Positions 27,764 to 38,872 of a DNA stretch of 64,000 nt are shown piece by piece. Under the pieces are notes generated by a model that ran no database searches, had not been told where the DNA came from, and worked only from the letters and a program-made list of their open reading frames with translations. The position numbers and the translations under genes are program-made. Origin of the DNA: ZC4RG30 sp965652645 (GTDB lineage: Bacteria; Pseudomonadota; Gammaproteobacteria; Steroidobacterales; Steroidobacteraceae); assembly GCA_965652645.1 (NCBI GenBank), contig CBFGXE010000014.1, forward strand, positions 1-64,000. The letters run 5' to 3'. Each line of letters opens with the position of its first letter. The stretch's first letter is position 1.

Positions 27764-28504
27764 GTGCTGGAGCTGCTGACCGACCCGGCATCCTGGCTGG
27801 CCTTCCTCACGCTCTCCGCGCTGGAGATCGTGCTGGGGATCGACAACATCATCTTCATCTCGGTGCTGGTGGGGCGCCTGCCGCAGCAGCAGCGCGCCCG
27901 GGCGCGGAACTTCGGCCTGCTGCTGGCGATGGGCTCGCGCATCGCGCTGCTGCTGTCCATCGTCTGGCTGATCGGGCTGACCAGGCCCTGGTTCTCGGCG
28001 TTCGGCAACGAGATTTCCGGCCGAGACCTGGTGCTGATCCTGGGCGGCCTGTTCCTGCTCGGCAAGAGCGTGCTGGAGATCCACCACACGCTGGAGGGCG
28101 CCGCCGACGACCGCAAGGCGCTGGTGTTCTCCAGCTTCATGCTGATCATCGTGCAGATCGGCATCATCGACATCGTGTTCTCGCTCGACTCGGTGTTCAC
28201 TGCCGTTGGCCTGGCCGAGCCGCACCAGGTGCCCATCATGGTGGCGGCCATCGTGGTGGCCATCCTGGTGATGATGCTGCTGGCCGGGCCGATCTCCGAC
28301 TTCGTCGAGGCGCACCCGACGGTGAAGGTGCTGGCGCTGGCCTTCCTGATCCTGGTGGGCATCGCACTGGTGGCCGACGGCCTGGATACCCACGTGCCCA
28401 AGGGCTACCTGTATTTCGCGATGGCCTTCTCGGTGGGCGTGGAGATGATCAACCTCAGGCTGCGCAAGTTGCTGGACCGGCGGCGGGCCGGAAAGGCCGA
28501 CTGA
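27764..28504 (+). CDS. TerC-family integral membrane protein
   Basis: A 246-residue protein of the TerC/Alx family, with about seven hydrophobic helices. Family hallmarks are the acidic intramembrane motifs EIVLGIDNIIFISVL at about 21-35 and DIVFSLDSVFTAVGL at about 131-145, which are thought to coordinate metal (manganese or calcium). The start is GTG at 27764. It may be read from the sec operon, but no functional tie is known. Confidence 0.92.
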   Translation: MLELLTDPASWLAFLTLSALEIVLGIDNIIFISVLVGRLPQQQRARARNFGLLLAMGSRIALLLSIVWLIGLTRPWFSAFGNEISGRDLVLILGGLFLLGKSVLEIHHTLEGAADDRKALVFSSFMLIIVQIGIIDIVFSLDSVFTAVGLAEPHQVPIMVAAIVVAILVMMLLAGPISDFVEAHPTVKVLALAFLILVGIALVADGLDTHVPKGYLYFAMAFSVGVEMINLRLRKLLDRRRAGKAD

Positions 28505-28571
28505 GGCCTGCGGAACTGCCGGACGGGTCGCAATGGTTGGTTCCGAGGCTGGATTCCGCAGGGAGGCTCTC

Positions 28572-28577
28572 TATACT
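28572..28577 (+). promoter_or_regulatory. Probable -10 element of the liv operon
   Basis: TATACT matches the sigma-70 -10 consensus in five of six positions and lies 43 nt upstream of the livJ ATG, inside the only gap between terC and livJ. A matching -35 at 16-18 bp is not evident. Confidence 0.4.
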
Positions 28578-28619
28578 CGGGTGCTTCGGCCCACCTTTCG
28601 GACAAGACTGGTCCTGCAC

Positions 28620-29777
28620 ATGAAAAAAGCACGCACCGGCCTGCTGGCCACCACCCTCGCCGCGCTTGCCATTGCCGGCTGTTCGAATTCCGGCGGCGAT
28701 GCCGCGGCCGACACCGGCCCGATCCGCATCGGCGAGTTTGCCTCCCTCACCGGCAAGGAAGCCACCTTCGGCACCTCCTCGCACGAGGGCACCGTCCTGG
28801 CCATCGAGGAGATCAATGCCGCCGGCGGCGTGCTGGGCCGGCAGCTGGAGCTGGTGTACGAGGATAACCGCAGCATGCAGGGCGAGTCCTCCACCATCGC
28901 CAAGAAGCTGATCAACAGCAACAAGGTGGTGGCGCTGCTGGGCGAGGTGGCCTCGGGTCGCTCGCTGGAGGTGGCGCCACTGGCCCAGTCGAACCGCATC
29001 CCGATGATTTCCCCGTCGTCCACCAACCCGGATGTCACCCGCATCGGCGACTACGTGTTCCGGGTCTGCTTCACCGATCCCTTCCAGGGACGGCTGCTGG
29101 CCGGCTTCGCGAAGGACACGCTCAAGGCGAAGAAGGTGGCCATTTTCTCCGACGTGGCCGCGGCCTACAGCGTGGGCCTGGCGCAGTTCTTCCGCGAGCC
29201 CTGGCTGGCAGGCGGCGGCGAGGTCGTCTCCGAGCAGAAATACACCGGCGGCGACAAGGACTTCAAGGCGCAGCTCACCGTCATCAAGAACGCGAAGCCC
29301 GACGCCATCCTCGTGCCGGGCTACTACACCGACGTGGGCCTCATCGTGGCGCAGGCGCGCCAGCTGGGCATCACCGTGCCGCTGTTCGGCGGCGATGGCT
29401 GGGAGGCCCCCGAGCTGATCCAGATCGCCGGCGCCGACAACCTGGTAGGCACCTACTACTCCACGCATTTCTCGCCCAACAGCACCGATCCGCTGGCGCA
29501 GAAGTTCGTCGAGGCCTACAAGGCGCGCTACAACGGCAAGGCGCCCGACGCCATGGCCGCGCTGGGCTACGACTCGGCGCGCGTGCTGGCCGATGCCATC
29601 CGCCGTGCCGGCACCACCGACGGGCCGGCGCTGCGCGACGCGCTGGCAGCCACGAAGGACTTCCCCGGCGCCACGGGCCTCACCACGCTCGATGCGAACC
29701 GCGATGCCTCCAAGGCGGCGGTCATCATCACGGTGAAGGACGGCAAGTTCGAATACGTGCAGAGCGTCGCACCCTGA
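28620..29777 (+). CDS. livJ: Branched-chain amino acid ABC transporter substrate-binding lipoprotein
   Basis: A 385-residue periplasmic binding protein, type I fold, that captures leucine, isoleucine, valine or related compounds. The signal sequence ends in lipobox AIAGC (C21), so it is membrane-anchored. The mature domain begins PIRIGEFASLTGKEATFG and contains AINEINAAGGVLGR-like sequence and SSTNPDVTRIGDYVFRVC. It heads the livJHMGF operon. A TATACT -10 element at 28572-28577 lies 43 nt before the start. Confidence 0.93.
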   Translation: MKKARTGLLATTLAALAIAGCSNSGGDAAADTGPIRIGEFASLTGKEATFGTSSHEGTVLAIEEINAAGGVLGRQLELVYEDNRSMQGESSTIAKKLINSNKVVALLGEVASGRSLEVAPLAQSNRIPMISPSSTNPDVTRIGDYVFRVCFTDPFQGRLLAGFAKDTLKAKKVAIFSDVAAAYSVGLAQFFREPWLAGGGEVVSEQKYTGGDKDFKAQLTVIKNAKPDAILVPGYYTDVGLIVAQARQLGITVPLFGGDGWEAPELIQIAGADNLVGTYYSTHFSPNSTDPLAQKFVEAYKARYNGKAPDAMAALGYDSARVLADAIRRAGTTDGPALRDALAATKDFPGATGLTTLDANRDASKAAVIITVKDGKFEYVQSVAP

Positions 29778-29802
29778 TTCCTGACGCAGGCGTCGCCGGG
29801 CC

Positions 29803-30692
29803 GTGACCGAGCTGCTGCAGCAACTGATCAATGGCCTGGCGCTCGGCGCCATCTATGCACTGATCGCGCTCGGCTACACCATGGTGTACGGCGTGCTGCG
29901 CTTCATCAATTTCGCGCACAGCGACGTGTTCATGGTGGGCGCGTTCTCGGGGCTGTTCCTTTCCCGGGCCATCGCCAACAGCTCCCCGCTGGTGGGCGTG
30001 CTGGTGCTGCTTGGTGCCATGGCCATCTGCGCCGTGCTGGGCATGGTGATCGAGAAGCTGGCCTACAAGCCCTTGCGCGGGCGCTCCACGCTCACCGTGC
30101 TCATCACCGCCATCGGCGTGTCGCTGCTGCTGCAGAACCTGGGCCAGCGCATCTTCGGCGCCAACCCGCGTTCCTTCCCGGCGCTGTTCCCGGTGCGCAA
30201 CTTCGACCTCGGTGGATTGGTGATCTCCAGCAGCCAGATCCTGGTGTTCGTGGTCACCATCGTGGTGCTGCTGCTGCTGCGCTACATCGTGCTGCACACC
30301 CGCACCGGCACGGCCATGCGGGCAGTGTCGTTCAATCCGGTGGCCGCCTCGCTGATGGGCATCAACAACAGCCGCGTGATCTCCTTCACCTTCGCCATCG
30401 GGTCGGCCATGGCCGCCGCCGGCGGCATCCTCTACGCCTCCAACTATCCCTCCATCGATCCCTTGATGGGCACGCTGCCCGGCATGAAGGCCTTCGTGGC
30501 GGCGGTGCTGGGCGGCATCGGCAACATCGCCGGCGCGGCCATCGGCGGCCTGGTGCTGGGGCTGGTGGAGACCACCGTGGTGGGCTTCGGGGGCTCCACC
30601 TATCGCGATGCCGTGGCCTTCGCGGTGCTCATCCTGATCCTGCTGTTGCGGCCGGAGGGCATCCTGGGCAGGCGCGTGGCGGAGAAGGTGTG

Positions 30693-30693
<1 letters not shown>
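29803..30693 (+). CDS. livH: Branched-chain amino acid ABC transporter permease LivH
   Basis: Inner-membrane permease subunit, 296 residues, with about eight hydrophobic helices. Family features include LINGLALGAIYALIALGYTM at the N-terminus and the cytoplasmic coupling region MRAVSFNPVAASLMGINNSR. The start is GTG. Its stop shares a base with the livM start (TGATG). Confidence 0.95.
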
Positions 30694-31630
<937 letters not shown>

Positions 31631-31634
<4 letters not shown>

Positions 31635-32415
31635 GCGCGCTGCTGCGGCTGGATGCCTGCACGTTGCGCTTCGGCGGCCTGAGCGCCGTGTGCGAGCTGT
31701 CATTCGAGCTGGCCGAGGGCACGCTCACCGGCATCATCGGCCCGAACGGCGCCGGCAAGACCAGCGTTTTCAACCTCATCACCGGGGTGTATGCGCCCAC
31801 GATGGGGTCGCTGCACCTGGGGGATCGCCGGATCGCGGGCCTCAAGCCCTGGCAGATCGCGCGGCTGGGAGTCTCGCGCACCTTCCAGAACATCCGCCTG
31901 TTCCCCTCGCTGTCGGTGCTGGACAACGTGCGCGTGGCCTTCAACCGCCACCTCGAACACCGGGCGCGCGCCTCGCTGCTCAGGCTGCCGGGCTTCAACA
32001 GGTCCGAGGCGGCGCTGCAGGCACGCGCGATGGACCTGCTGGAGATGTTCGGCCTCACCCGCGTGGCCAGCGAGCCGGCGCGCAGCCTGCCCTATGGCAG
32101 CCAGCGGTGCCTTGAGATCGTGCGCGCGCTGGCCACGCAGCCGCGCCTGCTGCTGCTGGATGAGCCTGCCGCCGGCATGAACACCACCGAGAAGCAGCAC
32201 CTGACGAAGCTCATCGCGCAGATCCGCGAGCGCTTCGGCATCACCATCCTGCTGGTGGAGCACGACATGCCGCTGGTGATGAAGGTGTGCGAGCGCATCA
32301 TCGTGCTCGACCACGGCGTGAAGATCGCAGATGGCGCGCCGGCCGAAGTGCGCGCGGATCCGAAAGTGATCGAGGCCTACCTGGGTGAGGAGGCGCCCGC
32401 GGCGGCGACCGGCTG

Positions 32416-32416
<1 letters not shown>
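31631..32416 (+). CDS. livG: Branched-chain amino acid ABC transporter ATP-binding protein LivG
   Basis: ATPase subunit of 261 residues. Walker A is GPNGAGKTS, the signature is LPYGSQRCLEI (a variant of LSxGQ), Walker B is LLLLDEPAAGM and the switch His is in LVEHDM. The LivG-type C-terminal helix region is present (EVRADPKVIEAYLGEE). The longer open frame upstream overlaps livM in another phase and is not used. Confidence 0.95.
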
Positions 32417-33115
<699 letters not shown>

Positions 33116-33123
<8 letters not shown>

Positions 33124-34534
33124 CCCGGTTCGCGCCGCGGGCGCCGGCCGCATCGGCCTGGGCCTGGACTTCGGCACTTCCAACTCCGCTGCCGCCTGGT
33201 TCGACGGCACCAACCTGCATCGCGTGGTGCTGGAGCACGGCGGTCCCATCCTGCCCACGGCCATCCACCTGGATCGCGCCTATGCCGCGCTGGTCGGCGG
33301 CACGGCCATCGACCGCTACGTGGAGGAGAACCGCGGCCGCCGCGTGGAGCTGGTGGCCGAGCTGATCGGGGAATCTGCCTCCTCGGTGACCGGCAACGAG
33401 ACCGGCGAGGACATCTCGCGCCTGCAGACCGACCGCCAGGCCGTGTACGGCCCGCTGCAGGACCGCACGCTGCCCGGACGCCTGTTCCTTGGCCTGAAGC
33501 GCCTGCTCGGCGACCCGGACATCGAGCGCCTGTCGGTATTCGAGCGCCACTATCGCCTGGTGGCCCTGCTCACGCCCATCCTGCTGCACATCCGCGCCGC
33601 GCTGGAGCGCGAGCTGCCGCCGCCCTTGCCGCCGCTGCACGCCGGTCGGCCGGTCACCTTCGAGGGACGATCGGCGCAACGCGACACGCTCGCCGTGGCG
33701 CGCCTCACCGAGGCCTACGAGCACGCCGGGCTGCGCATCGCGCAGTTCTATCCGGAGCCGGTGGCGGCCACGCTCTCCTGGCTGCATGGCGCGAACCGCC
33801 CGCCGCGCGGCCTCGCGCTCACCGTGGACTTCGGCGGCGGCACGCTGGACCTGGCGGCCGTGCGTTTCGAAGGTGACCGCTTCGAGGTGCTGGGCACGCA
33901 TGGCATGGCCCTCGGCGGCGACCGCATCGACCAGCTGATTTTCGAACAGGTGCTGTTCCCGGAGCTGGGCAAGGGGGAGCGCTGGGTGCGCGAGGTGGAA
34001 GGCCGCACCATCGACACGCTGTTTCCCTTCCACGAGTTCGAGGCCGGGCTGGTCAACTGGCCCACCACCTTCCTGCTCAACCAGATACAGACCCGCTCCA
34101 TGGTGGTGGACCGCATCGCGCGCGGCGGCCCGGAGGCGGTGAAGTTCCAGCGCCTGCTCGACCTGATCACCTTCAACTACAGCTACAACTGCTTCCAGGC
34201 GATCCGCCGCGCCAAGGTGGCGCTGTCTTCGGTGGAGCACACCAGCATCGACATCCCCGAGCTGAACCTCACCGTGCCGTTCAGCCGCGCGCAGTTCGAC
34301 GCCATCCTCGTGCCGGCGCTGGCGCGCACCCGCGAGTGCATCGTCACGTTGCTGGAGCGCGCCTGCATCACGCCGGATGAGGTGGATGTGGTGATCCGCA
34401 CCGGCGGCACCTCCGAGATCATCGCGGTGCGTGCGCTGCTCGATGAGTTCTTTCCCGGCCGGGTGGAGGGGCACGATCCCTTTACCAGCGTGGCGGCGGG
34501 GCTGGCCGTGGCGAACTGGCACGCCCGGGCGTAA
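33116..34534 (+). CDS. Hsp70-like ATPase (YegD-type), no substrate-binding domain
   Basis: A 472-residue actin/Hsp70-fold ATPase. It has phosphate-1 motif LGLDFGTSNSAAA at about 15-27, phosphate-2 VDFGGGTLDLA near 236-246, and the adenosine motif TGGTSEIIAVR near 432. The protein ends right after the nucleotide-binding domain, so the peptide-binding half of DnaK is missing, as in E. coli YegD. The start is GTG, inside the last codons of livF (8-nt overlap), so it is probably translated with the transporter. No function is established for the family. Confidence 0.88.
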
Positions 34535-34720
34535 CCGCGCGCATTGCCTGCCGCGGGCAGCCAGGCGTCCGGACACCTCCCGCCACGCCAGCAGTGGTTG
34601 GCGACACGAACCGGTTCCAGCCGGGAAAACACCGCACTTGCTGCAAGGATGCGCGCCGCCGCACGGAATTTGACCAGACAACTGGCCACACTCCGGACCC
34701 AGCGACATTGAGGTTCGGAC

Positions 34721-35824
34721 ATGGCGGCGGCCCTGCAGCCCGTTGAAACGGATTCTTCGGCACTCTCCACGGAAGAGCTGATCGCTCGCGTGGTCGGCCT
34801 GTCGCAGGACATGCGCGCACATGTGGTGGGCGCGGTGGACCGCATGCAGGACATCAACCGCGGCATCCACCTGCTGTCGATGAACGCGCGCATCGAGGCC
34901 GCGCGTGCCGGTGCCGCCGGCGCCGGCTTCGGCGTGGTGGGGCAGGAGCTCACGCGCCTTTCGGACAACATGCGCGAGGCCGCGGTGGGCCTGATCCGCG
35001 AGTCCCAGGCGCGCGGCGCCGACCTCGACGCGGTGCTGCGCCTGCTGAACGAGGACGTGGTGGCCAACCGCCTGTGCGACCTGGCCTTCAACGCCATCGA
35101 CATCATCGACCGCAACCTCTACGAGCGCAGCTGCGACGTGCGCTGGTGGGCCACCGAACCCGCCGTCGCGCATTGCCTCCGGGAAGGCACGCCGGATGCG
35201 CTGCGCCACGCCAGCCAGAGGCTGGGCCAGATCCTGGATTCCTACACCGTGTACGCGGACCTGGTCATCGCCGATACGCAGGGCCGGGTGGTGGCCAATG
35301 GCAGGCCGCTGCGCTACCGCTCGGTGGGCGCGCGCGTGGAGGGCACCGAGTGGTTCCGCGCCGCCATGGCCACGCGCAGCGGCCACGAGTTCGGCTTCCA
35401 GTCCGTGCACGACTCCGAGCTGGTGGAACGGCAGGGCGTGCTGGTCTATTCCTGCGCGGTGCGCGATCCGGAATCACCCCACGGGCCGCCGCGCGGCGTG
35501 CTGGGCATCCTCTTCAAGTGGCAGGCGCTGGGGCAGACGGTGGTGGACCAGATCCCGCTGTCGGATGCCGAGCGCACCCGCACGCGCGCCTGCATCGTCG
35601 ATGGCAGCGGCCGCATCCTTGCCGATACGCGCCACACGCCGGGACTGCAGGTGCTCGACTTTGCCGGCCGCAGCGAGCTCTTCCAGGGCAGGCGAGGTGT
35701 GATCACCACCATGCTGGGCGGCCGGCCGGCCATGATCTGCCATGCGGCATCGCCGGGCTTCGAGACCTATCGCACCGGCTGGCACGCGGTGCTGGTGCGC
35801 GGCCAGACCGAACGCACGGGCTGA
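34721..35824 (+). CDS. Soluble chemoreceptor-like protein: partial MCP helix plus Cache/PAS-like domain
   Basis: A 367-residue protein with no signal peptide or membrane helix. Residues about 20-105 resemble only the tip and one arm of a methyl-accepting chemotaxis signalling hairpin, with LLSMNARIEAARAGAAGAGF at 51-70 and VVGQELTRLSDNMRE after it. A segment with NAIDIIDRNLYERSCDVRWWA leads into a Cache/PAS-like sensor domain at about 150-360 (YADLVIADTQGRVVANGR, GTEWFRAAM, RACIVDGSGRILADTR). The order is opposite to a normal receptor, where the sensor precedes the hairpin. Its ligand and partners are unknown. A 186-nt gap precedes it, with TTGACC near 34668 as a possible -35. Confidence 0.75.
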   Translation: MAAALQPVETDSSALSTEELIARVVGLSQDMRAHVVGAVDRMQDINRGIHLLSMNARIEAARAGAAGAGFGVVGQELTRLSDNMREAAVGLIRESQARGADLDAVLRLLNEDVVANRLCDLAFNAIDIIDRNLYERSCDVRWWATEPAVAHCLREGTPDALRHASQRLGQILDSYTVYADLVIADTQGRVVANGRPLRYRSVGARVEGTEWFRAAMATRSGHEFGFQSVHDSELVERQGVLVYSCAVRDPESPHGPPRGVLGILFKWQALGQTVVDQIPLSDAERTRTRACIVDGSGRILADTRHTPGLQVLDFAGRSELFQGRRGVITTMLGGRPAMICHAASPGFETYRTGWHAVLVRGQTERTG

Positions 35825-36631
35825 TCAGCCCGCTTCGCGCAGCTCCGGCACCAGGTGCGGTGCCAGTGTTTCCAGCAGTTCGTTGAACACGCGCGGCGTG
35901 CCGGCCACGATGTTGCCCTTCTGCTTGTATTCCGCGCCGTCGAGCGTGGCGACCAGGCCGCCGGCCTCGCGGATCATCAGCGTGCCGGCGGCCGTGTCCC
36001 AGGCGCGCAGGCCGAACTCCCAGAAACCATCGGTGCGTCCGGCCGCCACGTAGGCGAGGTCGAGCGAGGCCGCGCCCGGGCGCCTCAGGCCCGCCGCACG
36101 CTGCGTCACCGCCTTGAACATCGCGAGGTAGGTGTCGAGCAGGTGCAGGTTGTCGCGGTAGGGAAAGCCGGTGCCGATCAACGCGCCCTCCAGCGAGCGG
36201 CGGTTGCTCACGCGCAGGCGGCGGTTCTCCAGGTATGCACCGGAGCCACGGCTGGCCGTGAAGATCTCCTGCCGCATGGGGTCGTAGATCACGCCATGCT
36301 CGATGCGTCCCTCCAGCTGGCAGGCAATGGACACCGCGAACTGCGGGAAGCCGTGCATGAAGTTGGTGGTGCCGTCGAGCGGATCGATGATCCACACGAT
36401 GGCCGAGTCGCCCCTGGTCTCGCCGCTCTCCTCGGCGAGGTAGCCGTGGCCGGGATAGGCCTCGCGCAGCGTCTCGATGATGGCCGCCTCGGCGGCATGG
36501 TCGATGCTGGTGACGAAGTCGTTGTGGCCCTTCGCAGTGGTCTGGACGCCCTCGATGCGGTTGAGGCCGCGCACGATGATGTCGCCGGCACGCCGGGCGG
36601 CCTTCACGGCCGTGTTCAGATAGGGATGCAT
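35825..36631 (-). CDS. suhB: Inositol-1-monophosphatase family protein SuhB
   Basis: Mg2+-dependent phosphatase of 268 residues. It also serves as an rRNA-transcription antitermination factor in E. coli. Metal and catalytic residues are in LAEESGE (about 65-71) and WIIDPLDGTTNF (D83, D86), with the third site in LRAWDTAAG. Its stop abuts the preceding gene's stop within a TGATCA palindrome. It diverges from trmJ over 28 nt. Confidence 0.95.
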   Translation of the reverse strand: MHPYLNTAVKAARRAGDIIVRGLNRIEGVQTTAKGHNDFVTSIDHAAEAAIIETLREAYPGHGYLAEESGETRGDSAIVWIIDPLDGTTNFMHGFPQFAVSIACQLEGRIEHGVIYDPMRQEIFTASRGSGAYLENRRLRVSNRRSLEGALIGTGFPYRDNLHLLDTYLAMFKAVTQRAAGLRRPGAASLDLAYVAAGRTDGFWEFGLRAWDTAAGTLMIREAGGLVATLDGAEYKQKGNIVAGTPRVFNELLETLAPHLVPELREAG

Positions 36632-36641
36632 GGTGAAGCGC

Positions 36642-36647
36642 TAGAAT
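36642..36647 (+). promoter_or_regulatory. Probable -10 element of trmJ
   Basis: TAGAAT lies 12 nt before the trmJ ATG in the 28-nt gap to suhB. It predicts a transcript with almost no leader, and no Shine-Dalgarno sequence is visible before the start codon. Confidence 0.4.
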
Positions 36648-36659
36648 AGCAGACCGCCC

Positions 36660-37409
36660 ATGAACCCCTCCCTCCCCATCCGCTTCGTGCTGGTCGAAAC
36701 CTCCCATCCCGGCAACATCGGGGCGGTGGCCCGCGCCATGAAGAACATGGGCCTTTCGGACCTGGTGCTGGTGAAACCGCGGGAATTCCCGCATCCGGAG
36801 GCCACCGCGCGTGCCTCCGGGGCCGATGACGTGCTGGCCGCGGCCCGCGTCTGCAATACCCTGCAGGAGGCAATTGCCGACTGCGGCCTCGTCTTCGGCA
36901 CCACCGCCCGCACCCGCGAGCAGTTCTTCCGCGTGCTGGAGGTGCGCGAGGCCGGCCAGCGCATGGTGGCCGAGGCGCAGGCAGGCGCGGGCACCGTGGC
37001 CGTGCTGTTCGGCACCGAGCGTTTCGGCCTCTCGAACGAACACCTGCTCAAGGCGCATGCGCTGCTGCGCATTCCGGCCAATCCGGACTACGAGTCGCTG
37101 AACATCGCCATGGCCGCGCAGCTCATCGCCTACGAGATCCGCATGGCCTGGCACCAGCCCGGCGCGGCGGTGCCGCCGCGCGAGGTGCCGCTGGCCACGC
37201 CGGAGCAGATGGAGCGTTTCTACGAGCACCTGGAACAGGTGATGACCGAGGCGGATTTCCGCGACCGCACGCAGAGCGGCACGCACCTGATGGGCCGCAT
37301 CCGCCGCATGTTCAACCGCGCGGAACTCGACGGCAACGAGGTGAACATCCTGCGCGGCATCCTCACCGCCGTGCAGAGCCGGCGGCGCCGCGCGGGCGAG
37401 GGCCGCTGA
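36660..37409 (+). CDS. trmJ: tRNA (cytidine/uridine-2'-O-)-methyltransferase TrmJ
   Basis: SPOUT-fold enzyme methylating the ribose of position 32 in tRNAs. The 249-residue protein has motif 1 LVETSHPGNIGAVARAMKN at about 11-29, motif 2 LFGTERFGLSNEH and motif 3 IPANPDYESLNIAMAAQ that form the knot and SAM site. A C-terminal helical extension (about 165-249) is normal for the family. In many gammaproteobacteria trmJ precedes the isc operon, and here it also precedes iscS- and iscA-like genes. Confidence 0.94.
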   Translation: MNPSLPIRFVLVETSHPGNIGAVARAMKNMGLSDLVLVKPREFPHPEATARASGADDVLAAARVCNTLQEAIADCGLVFGTTARTREQFFRVLEVREAGQRMVAEAQAGAGTVAVLFGTERFGLSNEHLLKAHALLRIPANPDYESLNIAMAAQLIAYEIRMAWHQPGAAVPPREVPLATPEQMERFYEHLEQVMTEADFRDRTQSGTHLMGRIRRMFNRAELDGNEVNILRGILTAVQSRRRRAGEGR

Positions 37410-37412
37410 GCC

Positions 37413-38870
37413 GTGGCCCCGGGGGAACTGGTCTACCTCGACTACGCGGCCACCGCCCCGGTATTGCCGGAGGTGGCCGCGCGCATGGCCGAGGTGCTGG
37501 CCATGCCGCTGGGCAATGCTTCCTCCAGCCATGCGGCGGGACGCCGTGCGCTGGAGCTGATCGAAACGGCCCGCGCGCAGGTGGCCGCGCTGGTGGGTGC
37601 GCAGCCGGTCGACATCATCTTCACTTCCGGCGCCACCGAGTCGAACAACCTGGCCATCCACGGCACGCGCCGCGCGGCGCAGGCCCGCGGCGCCACCGGG
37701 CATGTGGTGACGCTGGCCACCGAGCACAAGTCCGTGCTCGAGCCGGTGCGCGCCGCCGGGGCGGAGGCCAGCGTGCTGCGCCCGGACGCAGAGGGCGTGC
37801 TGCATCCCGACGTGCTCGCCGCGGCACTGCGCCCGGACACCTGCCTGGTGTCGCTGCTGCACGTGAACAACGAGACCGGTACCGCGCAGAATCTCGACGC
37901 CCTGCGGGAGGTGTGCGCGCAGCGCGGCGTGCCGCTGCACGTCGACGCCGCGCAATCTGCCGGCAAGCTCCCCGTGGACGTGCAGGACATCGCGCTGCTG
38001 TCCATCTCCGGCCACAAGCTGGCCGGTCCGCAGGGCATCGGTGCACTGTATGTGTCGCCCGCGCACCGCGGCCGCATCGCCCCGCAGATCCTCGGCAGCA
38101 GCCACGAGAGGGGACTGCGCGCCGGCACGCTGGCCACGCACCAGATCGTTGGCTTCGGCCTGGCCTGCGAGATCGCGCTGCGCCGGCGGGCCGAAGAGGC
38201 CGCGCGCCTCACGGCCCTGCGCGAGCGGCTCTGGCAGGGTCTGGCCGACCTGCCCGGTGTGCTGCGCAATGGCCGCCCCGGCGCCCCGCACATCCTCAAC
38301 GTGAGTTTCCCGGGCGTGGAAGGAGAGAGCCTGTTCACCGGCCTGTCCGATGTCGCGCTCTCCACCGGCTCGGCCTGCAATTCGCGCAGCGCCGAACCCT
38401 CCTACGTGCTGCGCGCGCTGGGAAGGGATACGGAAACGGCCCAGGGCTCGCTGCGCTTCAGCCTGGGCCACGCCACCACGGCCCGGCACATCGATGCGGC
38501 CATCGCGGCCGTGCGCCGCGTGCACGGCGTGCTCTGGAATGCCTCTCCCGCGCGCCCGGAGCCTGCGCCGGCCGGCCCGGGCCAGGCCTGGGTGGGGGAA
38601 GCCGGCGCCATGCAGCTGGGCACCTGGGTGCGCTTCACCGTGCAAGTGGAAGGCGGCTTGGTGCGCGAGGCCCGCGCCCGCTGGTACGGCTGCCCCGATG
38701 TGGCTGCCGCATGCAGCCTTCTGTGCGAAAAACTGCGGGGACACGCCCCAGGGGCGGCCCCCGCCGGCACGCCGCAGCAGTGGCTGGAAACGCTGCAGGC
38801 GCCCATTGAAAAACTCGGGCGAATGCTCATCATCGAAGATGCACTGCACGCCTTGAGACCTGTCACCTGA
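37413..38870 (+). CDS. iscS: Cysteine desulfurase (IscS/NifS family) fused to a degenerate IscU-like domain
   Basis: PLP enzyme that takes sulfur from cysteine for Fe-S clusters and thiolated tRNAs. Residues 1-375 are a complete desulfurase: VYLDYAATAPV, SGATESNNLAIHG, PLP lysine K202 in SISGHKLAGPQG, and the persulfide C322 in STGSACNSRSAEPS. After a Pro/Ala linker, residues about 390-485 resemble IscU (RWYGCPDVAAACSLLCEKLR, then LGRMLIIEDALHAL). Only the middle scaffold cysteine (C427) is kept; the positions expected for the first and third IscU cysteines are Ala/Gly and Gly/Arg. Start GTG at 37413. Confidence 0.88.
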   Translation: MAPGELVYLDYAATAPVLPEVAARMAEVLAMPLGNASSSHAAGRRALELIETARAQVAALVGAQPVDIIFTSGATESNNLAIHGTRRAAQARGATGHVVTLATEHKSVLEPVRAAGAEASVLRPDAEGVLHPDVLAAALRPDTCLVSLLHVNNETGTAQNLDALREVCAQRGVPLHVDAAQSAGKLPVDVQDIALLSISGHKLAGPQGIGALYVSPAHRGRIAPQILGSSHERGLRAGTLATHQIVGFGLACEIALRRRAEEAARLTALRERLWQGLADLPGVLRNGRPGAPHILNVSFPGVEGESLFTGLSDVALSTGSACNSRSAEPSYVLRALGRDTETAQGSLRFSLGHATTARHIDAAIAAVRRVHGVLWNASPARPEPAPAGPGQAWVGEAGAMQLGTWVRFTVQVEGGLVREARARWYGCPDVAAACSLLCEKLRGHAPGAAPAGTPQQWLETLQAPIEKLGRMLIIEDALHALRPVT

Positions 38871-38872
38871 CC

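Noticed and set aside
35703..38849. 1048-residue minus-strand frame spanning suhB to iscS
   Set aside because: It only overlaps the genuine suhB strand in another phase and crosses trmJ and iscS in antisense. It is low-complexity His/Arg/Gly-rich, typical of GC-driven shadows.
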